DNA of 64,000 nucleotides from Streptomyces sp. WAC08241 (lineage in GTDB: Bacteria > Actinomycetota > Actinomycetes > Streptomycetales > Streptomycetaceae), in the NCBI GenBank assembly GCA_007858575.1, contig CP042279.1, positions 6,603,001 to 6,667,000 on the forward strand. The letters are read 5' to 3'. Shown piece by piece: positions 28,832-39,190 of this stretch. Under the pieces are notes generated by a model. It saw nothing but the letters and a program-made list of their open reading frames with translations. It was not told the DNA's origin and ran no database searches. The position numbers were made by a program, and so were the translations under genes. How positions within the stretch are numbered: position 1 is the stretch's first letter; every line of letters begins with the position of its first letter.

Positions 28832-29988
28832 TCAGCCCGTCAGGCCCAGTTCGCGGGCGATCAGCATGCGCTGGACCTCGCTCGTGCCCTCGCCGATCTC
28901 CAGGATCTTGGAGTCGCGCCACATGCGGGCCACCGGGTACTCGTTCATGAAGCCGTAGCCGCCGTGGATCTGGGTCGCCTCGCGGGCGTTGTCCACGGCC
29001 ACCGTGGAGGAGTACAGCTTCGCGATGGCCGCCTCCTTCTTGAAGGGCTCGCCCAGGACCAGGCGGGAGGCGGCGTCGCGCCAGCCGATGCGGGCCATGT
29101 GCGCCCGGGTCTCCATGTCGGCGATCTTGAACTGGATGGCCTGGTTGTCGCCGATCGGACGGCCGAAGGCGTGACGTTCCTTCGCGTACTTCACGGACTC
29201 GTCCACGCAGCCCTGCGCCAGGCCCGTCGCGAGCGCCGCGATGGCGACCCGGCCCTCGTCCAGGATGCGGAGGAATTGCGCGTAGCCGCGGCCCTCCTCG
29301 CCGAGGAGGTTCGCGGCGGGACGCGGACGTCCGTGAAGGAGAGCTCACGGGTGTCCGAGGCGTTCCAGCCGACCTTCGAGTACGGGGCGGCGACCGTGAA
29401 GCCCGGGGTGCCGGAGGGACGATGATCGAGGAGATCAGCGGGCGGCCGTCCGGCTTGCGGCCGGTGACCGCCGTGACCGTCACCAGACCCGTGATGTCCG
29501 TACCGGAGTTGGTGATGAAGCACTTCGAGCCGTTGATCACCCACTCGTCGCCGTCCCGGACGGCCGTCGTGCGGGTGCCGCCCGCGTCCGAGCCCGCGCC
29601 GGGCTCGGTCAGGCCGAACGCGCCCAGGACCTCGCCCGCGCACAGCCGCGGCAGCCACTCCCGCTTCTGCTCCTCCGTGCCGAAGAGGTGGACGGGCATG
29701 GCACCGAGCGAGACGCCGGCCTCCAGGGTGATGGCCACCGAGGAGTCGACCCGGGCCAGCTCCTCCAGGGCGATCCCGAGGGCCAGGTAGTCGCCGCCCA
29801 TGCCGCCGTACTCCTCGGGGAACGGCAGCCCGAACAGGCCCATCCGGCCCATCTCGCGGACGATCTCGTACGGGAACTCGTGCCGCTCGTAGTAGTCCCC
29901 GATCTTCGGGGCCACCACGTCGTGCGAACTCCTCCACCGTGCGGCGGAGTTCCTGGTGCTCGGCGGAGAGCCGGTGGTCGAGGGACAT
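28832..29988 (-). CDS. liuA: Acyl-CoA dehydrogenase, probable isovaleryl-CoA dehydrogenase; frame breaks
   Basis: FAD enzyme of about 386 residues: LGLTEP-type motif as GAFGLTEPGAGSD, INGSKCFITNSG, ERHAFGRPIGDNQAIQFKIADM, IHGGYGFMNEYPVARMWRDSKI and IGEGTSEVQRMLIARELG. Frame changes lie near 29925, 29415 and 29310. It is the last gene of an operon with HMG-CoA lyase and a biotin-dependent carboxylase, the set for leucine catabolism, which points to isovaleryl-CoA as substrate. In S. coelicolor the corresponding enzyme is known as AcdH. Substrate assignment rests on context. Confidence 0.85.
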
Positions 29989-29996
29989 GGGTTCCT

Positions 29997-30913
29997 TCAC
30001 TCCTTGTGGGAGAGGGCGCGGACGGTACGGGACGGGCTGGGCCGGCCCAGTTGTTCGGCCATCCACACGCTCGTGGCGGTGAGGGCGGCCAGATCGACCC
30101 CGGTCTCGATGCCGAGGCCGTCGAGCATCCACACGAGGTCCTCGGTGGCGAGGTTGCCGGTCGCGCTCTTCGCGTACGGGCAGCCGCCGAGGCCGCCGGC
30201 GGAGGCGTCGACCGTGGTCACCCCGTGCCGCAGCGCGGCCAGGGTGTTGGACAGGGCCTGTCCGTAGGTGTCGTGGAAGTGCACGGCGAGGCGGGAGGCG
30301 GGGATCCCGGCCTCGTTCAGGCCGGTGAGCAGGGCCTCCACGTGCCCCGGGGTCGCCACGCCGATGGTGTCGCCGAGGCTCAGCTCGTCGCAGCCCATGT
30401 CGGCGAGCGCCGTGGCGACCCGGACGACCTGCTCGACCGGGACCGGGCCCTCCCAGGGTCGCCGAAGCACATCGACAGGTAGCCGCGGACCTTCAGACCG
30501 GCCTCTATGGCCCGGATGACGGTCGGCGCGAAGAGCGCGAGGGACTCGTCCACGGTCCGGTTGAGGTTCGCCTTGGCGAAGGACTCGGTGGCCGAGGCGA
30601 AGACGGCGATCTCCCGGGCGCCGAGCGCGAGCGCCCGGTCGAGGCCCCGCTCGTTCGGGACGAGGACCGGCAGGCGGACCGGGAGGTCGCGGACCAGCGG
30701 GAACAGGTCCTCGGCGTCGGCCAGTTGGGGCACCCACTTGGGGTGCACGAAGCTGGTCGCCTCGACGGTCGACAGGCCGGCCGCGGCGAGGCGGCGGACG
30801 AACTCCGCCTTCACCCCCGTCGGCACCGCCGTCTTCTCGTTCTGGAGGCCGTCCCGGGCCCCCACCTCGTGGATCCGGACCCGGGCGGGGAGCCCGGCGC
30901 CGGGGACGGTCAT
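29997..30913 (-). CDS. hmgL: Hydroxymethylglutaryl-CoA lyase, one frame break
   Basis: Cleaves HMG-CoA to acetoacetate and acetyl-CoA, the last step of leucine breakdown. About 306 residues: RIHEVGARDGLQNEK (metal Asp and the catalytic Arg), EATSFVHPKWVPQLAD, ANLNRT, LSLGDTIGVATPG, LAVHFHDTYGQAL with the metal-binding His-x-His, and GGLGGCPYAKSATGNLATED with the catalytic Cys. The frame changes near 30460. The stop lies nine bases before the acyl-CoA dehydrogenase ATG, so translation is probably coupled. Confidence 0.94.
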
Positions 30914-30926
30914 GGAAGTCCGGTGG

Positions 30927-32897
30927 TCACGCTTCCTCCCCGGAGGTCTCGTGCGGGGTGACGACGGCCAGGACCTGGTCCATCGCGACGGTGGTGCCGG
31001 GCGTGACGTCCAGCTCCGTGACGGTGCCGGCGTGCGGGGCGGAGATGACGTGCTCCATCTTCATCGCCTCGACCACGAGCAGGCTCTGCCCGGCCTCGAC
31101 CTCGTCCCCGACGGCCACCTTCACCACGGTCACGGTGCCGGGCATCGGCGCGGCCAGCGTGTCGGCGCTGCCGTGCCGGGCGCCGCCGAGCGCGGCCTCG
31201 ACCGGGTCGTGGTCGAGCACGTGCCAGGAGTCGCCGTCCCGGCCCAGCCAGGCGCCGGCCCGGTGGAAGCGGTGGGTGACCCCGTCCACGACGACCGTCA
31301 CCGAGCCGTCCGTGACCCGGGCGCCGGGCGGCGCCTCCACCGTCACGGGTTCGAGGCCCGGCACGCGTACGGGGAAGGCGAGCGGGGCCGGAGCGCCGCC
31401 CAGGCGCCAGCCGTTCGGCACCGAGAAGGGGTCCGTCCAGTCGCCCCGGGGCGCCGGGGCCAGCTCCGCGAGCCGTACGGCCGCCGCCGCCGCGTACACC
31501 TCGGCCGGGACGTCCTCGGGGACGAGCCCCTCCGCCTCGCGCTCCACCAGGCCGGTGTCCAGGTCTCCCCGCACGACGTCCTCGTGGGCCAGCAGCCTCC
31601 GCAGGAAGCCCGCGTTGGTGGGGACGCCGAGGGTGACCGTGTCCGCGAGGGCCGCGCGCAGCTTCCGCAGGGCCGTGGGGCGGTCCGGGGCGTGGACGAT
31701 GACCTTCGAGAGCATCGGGTCGTAGAGGCTGCCCACCTCCGTGCCCTCGCTCAGGCCCGAGTCCGTGCGCGCGCCGCCGCCCTGCGGCTCGTTCAGCGCC
31801 AGGACCGTGCCGCCCGAGGGCAGGAAGCCGCGGGAGGGGTCCTCGGCGCAGATGCGGGCCTCGATCGCCCAGCCGTCCAGCCGGACGTCCTCCTGCGCGA
31901 AGGGCAGCGGCTCGCCGGCGGCGACCCGGAGCTGCCACTCCACCAGGTCCAGGCCGGTGATCAGCTCCGTCACCGGGTGCTCGACCTGGAGCCGGGTGTT
32001 CATCTCCATGAAGCAGTACGAGGCGGGGTCGCCGCCCGGGACGATGAACTCGACCGTGCCCGCGCCCACGTAGCCGCAGGACCGGGCCGCCTCCACCGCC
32101 GCCGCGCCCATCGCCGCCCGGAGCTCCGGGGTGAGCAGGACGCTCGGCGCCTCCTCCACGATCTTCTGGTGGCGCCGCTGGAGCGAGCACTCGCGCTCGC
32201 CGAGGTGCACCACGTTCCCGTGGGTGTCGGCCAGGACCTGGATCTCGATGTGCCGGGGCCCGTCGATCCACCGCTCCACGAGCAGCGTGTCGTCGCCGAA
32301 GGAGGCGCGGGCCTCGCGCCGGGCCGCCGCGATCTCCTCGTCCAGGACCGCCAGGTCCCGCACGAGCCGCATGCCCTTGCCGCCGCCGCCCGCACTGGGT
32401 TTGAGCAGCACGGGCGCGCCCAGCTCGCGGGCGGCCTCGGCCAGTTCGGGATCGGCGGCGCCGGGGACGACGGGCACGCCCGCCGCCTTCACGGTCTCCT
32501 TGGCCCGGATCTTGTCGCCCATCAGGGAGATCGCCTCGGCGGACGGCCCGATGAAGACGAGCCCCGCCTCGGCGCAGGCCCGCGCGAAGCCGGCGTTCTC
32601 CGCGAGGAAGCCGTAGCCGGGGTGGACGGCCTGCGCGCCGGTGCGGCGGGCCGCGTCCAGCAGCGCGGGCACGGACAGGTAGGACTCGGCGGCCGGCGGC
32701 GGGCCGATCCGCACCGCCGTGTCCGCCTCCCGCACGTGCCGGGCGTCGGCGTCCGCGTCGCTGTGGACGGCCACCGAGCGCACGCCGAGCTCACGCAGGG
32801 TGCGGATGACGCGGACCGCGATCTCGCCCCGGTTGGCGACCAGGACGGTGTCGAACATGTGCTGTGTCTGAGACTGCATCGTCGGGGAGTCCCTCAC
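30927..32897 (-). CDS. liuD: Biotin carboxylase/BCCP alpha subunit of a methylcrotonyl-CoA-type carboxylase
   Basis: Intact, 656 residues. The biotin carboxylase domain (VLVANRGEIAVRVIRTL, GYGFLAENAGFA, KPSAGGGGKGMRLV, EMNTRLQVEHPVTELITG) is followed by a biotinyl domain with VEAMKMEHVISAP, whose Lys carries biotin. Length suits an acyl-CoA carboxylase alpha chain. GTG 32897 overlaps the TGA of the beta-subunit gene by four bases; ATG 32879 with GAGGGA upstream is the alternative start. The partner and context indicate 3-methylcrotonyl-CoA carboxylation, although propionyl- or acetyl-CoA cannot be excluded. Confidence 0.93.
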   Translation of the reverse strand: MRDSPTMQSQTQHMFDTVLVANRGEIAVRVIRTLRELGVRSVAVHSDADADARHVREADTAVRIGPPPAAESYLSVPALLDAARRTGAQAVHPGYGFLAENAGFARACAEAGLVFIGPSAEAISLMGDKIRAKETVKAAGVPVVPGAADPELAEAARELGAPVLLKPSAGGGGKGMRLVRDLAVLDEEIAAARREARASFGDDTLLVERWIDGPRHIEIQVLADTHGNVVHLGERECSLQRRHQKIVEEAPSVLLTPELRAAMGAAAVEAARSCGYVGAGTVEFIVPGGDPASYCFMEMNTRLQVEHPVTELITGLDLVEWQLRVAAGEPLPFAQEDVRLDGWAIEARICAEDPSRGFLPSGGTVLALNEPQGGGARTDSGLSEGTEVGSLYDPMLSKVIVHAPDRPTALRKLRAALADTVTLGVPTNAGFLRRLLAHEDVVRGDLDTGLVEREAEGLVPEDVPAEVYAAAAAVRLAELAPAPRGDWTDPFSVPNGWRLGGAPAPLAFPVRVPGLEPVTVEAPPGARVTDGSVTVVVDGVTHRFHRAGAWLGRDGDSWHVLDHDPVEAALGGARHGSADTLAAPMPGTVTVVKVAVGDEVEAGQSLLVVEAMKMEHVISAPHAGTVTELDVTPGTTVAMDQVLAVVTPHETSGEEA

Positions 32898-34497
32898 ATC
32901 CGGAAGACGCCGAACTGGGGGTCACCCAGCGGCGCGTTGGCACAGGCGGTCAGGGCGAGGCCGAGGACCTGCCGGGTCTCCAGGGGTCGATGACCCCGTC
33001 GTCCCAGAGCCGCGCGGTCGCGTAGTAGGCGCTGCCCTGGGTCTCGTACTGCTCGCGGATCGGGGCCTTGAAGGACTCTTCTCCTCCGCGCTCCAGTCGT
33101 CGCCGAGCTGGTCGCGCTTGACGGTCGCGAGGACCGAGGCGGCCTGCTCGCCGCCCATGACGGAGATCTTGGCGTTGGGCCACATCCACAGGAAGCGGGG
33201 GAGTACGCCCGGCCGCACATCGAGTAGTTGCCCGCGCCGTACGAGCCGCCGACGACCACGGTCAGCTTCGGGACCCGGGTGGTGGCCACGGCCGTGACCA
33301 TCTTGGCGCCGTGCTTGGCGATGCCGCCGTGCTCGTACGCCTTGCCGACCATGAAGCCGGTGATGTTCTGGAGGAACACCAGCGGGATGCCGCGCTGGTC
33401 GCACAGCTCGATGAAGTGCGCGCCCTTCTGGGCGGACTCGGCGAACAGGATGCCGTTGTTGGCGACGATCCCGACCGGGTGCCCGTGGATCCGGGCGAAG
33501 CCGGTGACGAGGGTCTGCCCGTACTCGGCCTTGAACTCCTGGAAGCGGGAGCCGTCCACGACCCGGGCGATGACCTCGCGCACGTCGTACGGGGTGCGCG
33601 CGTCGACGGGCACGGCCCCGTACAGCCCGTACGGGTCGACCTTCGGCTCCTCGGCCGGCTCGACCGACCAGGGCAGCGGGCCGCGCTCGGGGAGCGTGGC
33701 GACGATGTTCCGCACGATCCGCAGGGCGTGGGCGTCGTCCTCGGCGAGGTGGTCGGTGACGCCGGAGATCCGGGAGTGGACCTCGCCGCCGCCCAGCTCC
33801 TCGGCCGTGACGACCTCGCCGGTCGCGGCCTTCACCAGGGGCGGGCCGCCGAGGAAGATCGTGCCCTGGTTCCGCACGATCACGGCCTCGTCGCTCATCG
33901 CGGGGACGTACGCGCCGCCGGCCGTGCAGGAGCCGAGGACGGCCGCGATCTGCGGAATGCCGGCGCCGGACATCCGGGCCTGGTTGTAGAAGATGCGGCC
34001 GAAGTGCTCCCGGTCGGGGAAGACCTCGTCCTGCATCGGCAGGAAGGCGCCGCCGGAGTCGACCAGGTAGAGGCAGGGGAGACGGTTCTCCAGGGCCACC
34101 TCCTGGGCCCGCAGGTGCTTCTTCACGGTCATCGGGTAGTACGTGCCGCCCTTGACGGTGGCGTCGTTCGCGACGATCACGCACTCGCGGCCCGAGACCC
34201 GCCCGATGCCCGCGATGACGCCGGCGGCCGGGGCCTGGTCGCCGTACATGCCGTTCGCCGCGAGCGGGGCCAGCTCCAGGAAGGGCGAGCCCGGGTCGAG
34301 GAGCGTGTCCACGCGGTCCCGGGGAGTAGCTTGCCGCGCGCGGTGTGCCGCGCCCGGGACTTCTCGCCCCCGCCCAGCGCCGCCGCCGCGAGCTTGGCGC
34401 GCAGGGTCGCGGCCAGCTCGTGGTGCGCGGCCTCGTTCGCCTGCCAGGCCGGCGAGGCGGGATCCGCCGCACTCGACAGCACGGGTGCCTGCTGCAT
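32894..34497 (-). CDS. liuB: Carboxyltransferase beta subunit of a methylcrotonyl-CoA-type carboxylase; frame breaks
   Basis: About 535 residues. It starts MQQAPVLSSAADPASPAW; after a break near 34320 the carboxyltransferase core follows (FLELAPLAANGMYGDQAPAAG, VVANDATVKGGTYYP-like IVANDATVKGG, YLVDSGGAFLPMQDEVFPD, GSCTAGGAYVPAMSDE, FLQNITGFMVGKAYEHGG, GGSYGAGNYSMCGRAY). Three more breaks between 33080 and 33210 affect the C-terminal part. These motifs are close to methylcrotonyl-CoA carboxylase beta chains. The ATG has AAGGGAG upstream and is the first gene of the minus-strand liu operon. Confidence 0.92.
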
Positions 34498-34513
34498 CGA
34501 CCGATCTCCCTTG

Positions 34514-34577
34514 TCCGGTTGACGAGCCGTCCGGTGAATGAGCCGTCCGGTTGACGAGCCGCCCGGTTAATGAGCGT
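34514..34577. repeat. Four 16-bp tandem repeats upstream of liuB
   Basis: TCCGGTTGACGAGCCG begins at 34514 and 34546; variants TCCGGTGAATGAGCCG at 34530 and CCCGGTTAATGAGCGT at 34562. Each unit resembles the left half of the palindromic operator next to it (GTTAATGAGCG), so the array looks like duplicated, decaying operator halves. It begins 17 bases before the liuB ATG, within the mRNA leader. Confidence 0.85.
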
Positions 34578-34610
34578 TAACGTATGGCGCACAGGTTAAC
34601 GACCGCTAAC
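34566..34610. promoter_or_regulatory. Paired TetR-type operators between liu operon and tetR
   Basis: GTTAATGAGCGTTAAC (34566-34581) and GTTAACGACCGCTAAC (34595-34610) are two related 16-bp palindromes with centres 29 bp apart. A -10-like TAGAAT (34620-34625) for the divergent tetR follows, with TTAACG as a possible -35 inside the second site. Occupancy would block both directions. The inducer is presumably an acyl-CoA of the leucine pathway (inference). Confidence 0.7.
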
Positions 34611-34632
34611 GGGGTTGTCTAGAATCGAATCC

Positions 34633-35229
34633 ATGACCACGACCACGTCCGCCACCGGCAGGACCGACGCCCCCACGCGGCGCGAGCAGATCCTCAAGGA
34701 GGCCGCCCGCCTCTTCGCCGAGCGCGGGTTCCACGGCGTGGGCGTGGACGAGATAGGGGCGGCCGTCGGCATCAGCGGCCCCGGGCTCTACCGGCACTTC
34801 CCCGGCAAGGACGCGATGCTCGCCGAGCTGCTCGTCGGCATCAGCGAGCGGCTCCTCGACGGCGGCCGGCTGCGCGTGGGGAGGCGGGCGGCGACCCCGG
34901 GCCCTGCTCGGCGCCCTCATCGACGGGCACATCGACTTCGCCCTCGACGACCGGCCCCTGATCACCCTCCACGACCGGGAGCTGGACCGGCTCAAGGACG
35001 AGGACCGCAAGCGGGTGCGCAAGCTCCAGCGGCAGTACGTCGAGCTGTGGGTGACGACGGTCCGCGAGCTCTACCCGGACGCCCCCGAGAGCGAGGCCCG
35101 CACCGCCGTCCACGCGGTCTTCGGCCTGCTCAACTCCACCCCCACCTGGCCGCCCTCGGCCGCCGCCCCATGGAGGAACTGCTGCGGCGCCTGGCCCACG
35201 GGGCCTTCGGAGCCCTCGCGACCCCGTAG
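34633..35229 (+). CDS. TetR-family regulator, probable repressor of the liu operon; frame breaks
   Basis: About 199 residues. The HTH is canonical: REQILKEAARLFAERGFHGV, VDEIGAAVGISGPGLYRHFPGKDAMLAELL. The ligand-binding half (IDGHIDFALDDRPLITLHDRELDRL, RQYVELWVTTVRELYPDAPE, RTAVHAVFGLLNSTP) resembles the acyl-CoA-responsive group. Frame changes lie near 34885 and 35150. It diverges from liuB across 135 bases that hold two palindromes and the repeat array, so autoregulation and control of leucine catabolism are likely. Confidence 0.85.
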   Translation: MTTTTSATGRTDAPTRREQILKEAARLFAERGFHGVGVDEIGAAVGISGPGLYRHFPGKDAMLAELLVGISERLLDGGRLRVGRRAATPGPARRPHRRAHRLRPRRPAPDHPPRPGAGPAQGRGPQAGAQAPAAVRRAVGDDGPRALPGRPRERGPHRRPRGLRPAQLHPHLAALGRRPMEELLRRLAHGAFGALATP

Positions 35230-35309
35230 GGCACCCCCGGCGGCTCCCGCCGGCCCCGGTCGTCCGAGAGGCGGAACGCGGTCCCCGTCCCGCCCGGGGC
35301 TCGGACAGA

Positions 35310-36096
35310 ATGAGCCCCATGCCGATACTCAGCCGCCCCGCCCTCGTCGAGCACCTCGTCCGCACCCGGATCGCGGGAGACGTCGCCACCCCGCGCGACA
35401 ACAACCTCTCCCACTACCGGAGACTCGCCAACGGCGACCGGCACTACTGGCTCGGCCTGGAGCTCGGCGACCGCTGGACCGACGAGCAGGACGTGCTCGC
35501 CGTGATGGCCGAGCGGTGCGGCGTCGTCGACGACCCGGCCCACCGGACCGGCCAGGACACCATCGACCCCGAGCTGACCGTGGACGCCCTCGACCGGGCG
35601 GCCGCCCGGTTGCGCAAGGCCGCCGAGGGGCGGGAACGGGTCCTCTTCGCGACCGGCCACCCCGGCGCCCTCATCGACGTCCACAGCCGGGTCGCGGCCG
35701 CTGCGCGCCCGGGGCTGCGACATCGTCCGCATCCCCGGCGGCCTGATCGCCGACGAGGGGTACGTCGTGCAGTTCGCCGACGTCGCCGTCTTCGAGCGGG
35801 GCGCCAGCCTCTGGCACACCCACTCCCCGGAGCCGATGAACGCGATCCTGGACGGCCTGGAGGTGCTCGGCGAGCCCGCGCCCGACCTGGTGGTCGCGGA
35901 CCACGGCTGGGCCGGGCGCGCGGGCCAGCGCGGCATCGACTCCCTCGGGTACGCGGACTGCAACGACCCCGCCCTCTTCCTGGGCGAGGCCGAGGGGACC
36001 ATGCAGGTCACGATCCCGCTCGACGACCACGTCCTGGACCCCCGTTACTACGAGCCGATGACGGCGTACCTGCTCGACGCGGCCGGCCTGGGCTGA
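35310..36096 (+). CDS. Putative phosphatase of the HAD/PHP-like type used in Streptomyces annotations; one frame break
   Basis: About 262 residues: LVEHLVRTRIAGDVATPRDNN, HYWLGLELGDRWTDEQDVL, ATGHPGALIDVH, GYVVQFADVAVFERGASLWHTHSPEPM, and LVVADHGWAGRAGQRGIDSLGYADCNDPALF. The Asp- and His-rich patches (TGHPG, HTHS, DCND) suggest a metal-dependent hydrolase, and similar proteins are usually named phosphatase, but I cannot place the substrate. The frame changes near 35700. The start is ATG 35310, or ATG 35319. Its stop abuts the convergent cation efflux gene with no gap. Confidence 0.65.
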
Positions 36097-37077
36097 TCAC
36101 CGGGCCCGCTCCCGCTCCGGCCCGCGCCGCCCCCGGCCCGGCGTCGGGTCCAGGTACACCCGGCGGACCGCCGGCACGCGCGCGGAGCCGCTCCTCCGCC
36201 TCTCGCAGGCGCGCTCGACCTCCTCGGCCGGGATCCCGTCCCGGAAGTCGATCTTCGCGGCGACCAGGGCCTCGCCCGGCCCCTGGATGAGGGTCGTCAG
36301 GTCGAGGACGGCCTCGACCTGCGGGACGGACAGCAGCTCCGCCCGTACGGCCTCCCGCATGTCCCTCGGCAGCGGGCGGCCGACGAGCAGCTCGGCGTTG
36401 GAGCGGCCGAGCACCCAGGCCACGTACACGAGGAGGGCGCCGATGAGGATCGAGGCGACGCCGTCCCAGACGCCGGAACCGGTGAGCTGCCCGCCGAGCA
36501 GGCCGCCGGCCGCGAGCAGCAGTCCGGCGAGGGCGGCCGAGTCCTCCAGGACGACCGCCTTGACGGTGGTGTCGGGGGTGCGCCGCAGATAGGTGGCGAA
36601 GGGCGTCCCCGCTCCTTCGCCTCGGCCCGGACCTGCCGGACGCCGGTCCGCAGCGAGAAGCCCTCCAGGACGAAGGCGACGGCGAGGACGACGTAGGAGA
36701 CGAGCGGGTCGCCCAGCTCCTCGCCCTTGGTGAGGGTGTGGATCCCGTCGTAGACCGAGAAGACCGCGCCGCCGACGAAGGTGGCGACGGCCGCCAGCAT
36801 CGCCCAGACGTACCGCTCGCCCGCGTACCCGACCGGATGGTCCTCGTCGACCGGCTTCCCGCTCCGCTTGAGCGCGGTGAGCAGCATGACCTCGGTGACG
36901 GTGTCCGCGAGGGAGTGGGCGGCCTCCGACAGCATCGCGCTCGACCCGCTGATGAGGCCGGCCACGGCCTTGGCGACGGCGATCCCGAGGTTCGCCCCCG
37001 CCGCCACGAGCACGGTGAAGGTGCTCGCCGTTCCCGCTCTTCCCGCCGTCCGTCTCGTCCTTCGCCTCTCGTCCCAT
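36097..37077 (-). CDS. Cation diffusion facilitator (CDF) family transporter; frame breaks
   Basis: About 327 residues. The membrane part (TFTVLVAAGANLGIAVAKAVAGLI, SSAMLSEAAHSLADTVTEVMLL) contains the HxxxD metal site of CDF exporters. VVLEDSAALAGLLLAAGGLLGG and IASILIGALLVYVAWVLGRSNAELLVG-type sequence follow, then a cytoplasmic C-terminal ferredoxin-like domain (RAELLSVPQVEAVLDLTTLIQGP). Zn or Fe/Mn efflux by proton antiport is the family role. Frame changes lie near 37035, 36605 and 36190. Confidence 0.88.
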   Translation of the reverse strand: MGREAKDETDGGKSGNGEHLHRARGGGGEPRDRRRQGRGRPHQRVERDAVGGRPLPRGHRHRGHAAHRAQAEREAGRRGPSGRVRGRAVRLGDAGGRRHLRRRRGLLGLRRDPHPHQGRGAGRPARLLRRPRRRLRPGGLLAADRRPAGPGRGEGAGTPFATYLRRTPDTTVKAVVLEDSAALAGLLLAAGGLLGGQLTGSGVWDGVASILIGALLVYVAWVLGRSNAELLVGRPLPRDMREAVRAELLSVPQVEAVLDLTTLIQGPGEALVAAKIDFRDGIPAEEVERACERRRSGSARVPAVRRVYLDPTPGRGRRGPERERAR

Positions 37078-37096
37078 GGTCGGAACGTATGCCCGG

Positions 37097-38003
37097 TCAC
37101 GGACGCGGCACGCGAACGACACCCTCCTGGATGACCGAGAGGGCCAGCTTCCCGTCCCGCGTCCAGATCCTGGCCTGGCCGAGGCCGCGCCCGCCGGCCG
37201 AGGAGGGGACTCCTGGTCGTACAGGAGCCACTCGTCGGCCCGGAAGGGCCGGTGGAACCACATCGCGTGGTCGAGGGAGGCCCCCACCACGTCCCCGACG
37301 GCTCAGCCGCCCCGCCCGTGCGCGAGCAGGACGGAGTCGAGCAGCGTCATGTCGGAGACGTACGTCGCCAGGCAGACGTGCAGGAGCGGGTCGTCGGCCA
37401 GCTTGCCGTGGGTGCGGAACCACACCTGCGAGCGCGGTTCGCGCGGCTCCCCGACCGAGCCCCACGGCGGGGTGTCGACGTACCGCAGGTCCACGGCCGC
37501 CCGCGCCTCGATCAGACGCCGGGCCACGTCCTCCGGCAGGTGCCGGGGCAGCGTCTCGGCGGCCGTCGGCAGCGACTCCGGGTCCGGCGCGGCCGGCATG
37601 TCCGCCTGGTGGTCGAGCCCCTCCTCGTACGCCTGGAAGGAGGCGGAGAGGTGGAAGACCGGCTGCCCGTGCTGGACGGCGACGACCCGGCGGGTGGTGA
37701 AGGAGCGCCCGTCCCGGATGCGGTCGACCGAGTAGACGATCGGCGCGCCGGGGTCGCCGGGGCGCAGGAAGTACGCGTGCAGGGAGTGCGCGAGGCGATC
37801 GGCGGGCACGGTCCGGCCCGCCGCCACTAGGGCCTGGGCGGCCACCTGGCCGCCGAAGACGCGGGGACGAGCGCGGACCGGGACCGGCCCCGGAAGATGT
37901 CCCGCTCGATCGGCTCCAGGTCGAGCAGATCGAGCAGGGCGTCCAGGGCCCCGGAGGTTTCCGGAACGGCCTGGACGCCCCGGGCGTCGTGCGCCTCGGG
38001 CAC
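37097..38003 (-). CDS. tesB: Acyl-CoA thioesterase II (TesB family); frame breaks
   Basis: About 302 residues in a double hot-dog arrangement: FGGQVAAQALVAAGRTVPADRLAHSLHAYFL in the first fold, DGRSFTTRRVVAVQHG, and SLDHAMWFHRPFRADEWLLYDQESP in the second, where the catalytic Asp lies. It hydrolyses medium/long acyl-CoA. The GTG start follows directly on the TAA of the acyl-CoA dehydrogenase gene (TAAGTG), so the two are translationally coupled. Frame changes lie near 37865, 37305 and 37205. Confidence 0.9.
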
Positions 38004-39160
38004 TTACAGGCCCATCGACTTCGCGATGATCGACTTCATGATCTCGCTGGTGCCGCCGTAGATGCGGTTGACGCGGTTGTCGGCGTACAGGCGGGCGATC
38101 GGGTACTCGTTCATGTAGCCGTAGCCGCCGTGCAACTGGAGGCAGCGGTCGATGACGCGGTGGGCGACCTCGGTGCAGAACAGCTTGGCGCTCGCGGCCT
38201 CGGCCGGGGTCAGCTCGCCCGCGTCCAGGGCCTCCAGGGCGCGGTCCGCGACGGCCTCGGCGGCGTCGACCTCGGCCTGGCAGGCGGCCAGCTCGAACTT
38301 GGTGTTCTGGAAGGAGGCGACCGGCTTGCCGAAGACCGTGCGCTCCTGCACGTACTGCTTGGCGAAGCGGACGGCGGCCTTGGCCTGGGCGTAGGCGCCG
38401 AAGGCGATGCCCCAGCGCTCGGAGGCCAGGTTGTGGCCCAGGTAGGAGAAGCCCTTGCCCTCCTCGCCGAGCAGGTCCTCGACCGGGACCTTCACGTCGA
38501 CGAACGCCAGCTCGGCGGTGTCGGAGGTGCGCAGGCCCAGCTTGTCGAGCTTGCGGCCGATCGAGTAGCCCTCGGACTTCGTGTCCACGGCGAAGAGGGA
38601 GATGCCGAAGCGGCGGTCCTCGGCGCTCGGGGCGGAGGTGCGGGCGCAGACGATCACGCGGTCGGCGTGGACGCCGCCGGTGATGAAGGTCTTGGCGCCG
38701 TTCAGGACGTAGTGGGTGCCGTCCTCGGAGAGCTTGGCGGTGGTCTTCATGCCCGCGACGTCGGAGCCGGTGCCCGGCTCGGTCATGGCGAGCGCCCACA
38801 TCTCCTCGCCGGAGACGAACTTCGGCAGGTAGCGCTTCTTCTGGTCCTCGGTGGCCAGCATCTTCAGGTACGGCAGGGCCAGGAGGACGTGGACGCCGGA
38901 GCCGCCGAACTGGACGCCCGCGCGCGCGGTCTCCTCGTAGAGGACCGCCTCGAACTTGTGGGTGTCCAGGCCCGCGCCGCCGAACTCCTCGGGCACGTTG
39001 ATGCCGAAGATGCCCAGCTCGCCGAGCTTGTAGTAGAAGTCGCGGGCGCCTGGCCGGCCGCGAACCACTCGTCGTAGACGGGGACGACCTCGGCCTCGAT
39101 GAAGGCCCGGATGGTGTCCCGGAACGCCTCGTGGTCCTCGTCGAATACGGTACGGCGCAC
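38004..39160 (-). CDS. Acyl-CoA dehydrogenase, one frame break
   Basis: FAD enzyme of about 385 residues: MRRTVFDEDHEAFRDTIRAFIEAEVVP, NVPEEFGGAG, LAMTEPGTGSDVAGMKTTA, LNGAKTFITGG, ERTVFGKPVASFQNTKFELA, LHGGYGYMNEYPIARLYADNRVNRIYGGTSEIMKSII. The frame changes near 39055. The GTG follows GGAGGAG. Sequence type and the partner thioesterase suggest long-chain fatty acid beta-oxidation. A clear promoter and a palindromic operator precede it. Confidence 0.93.
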
Positions 39161-39190
39161 GGTGCGACTCCTCCGGTGTGCGGGCCCAGT

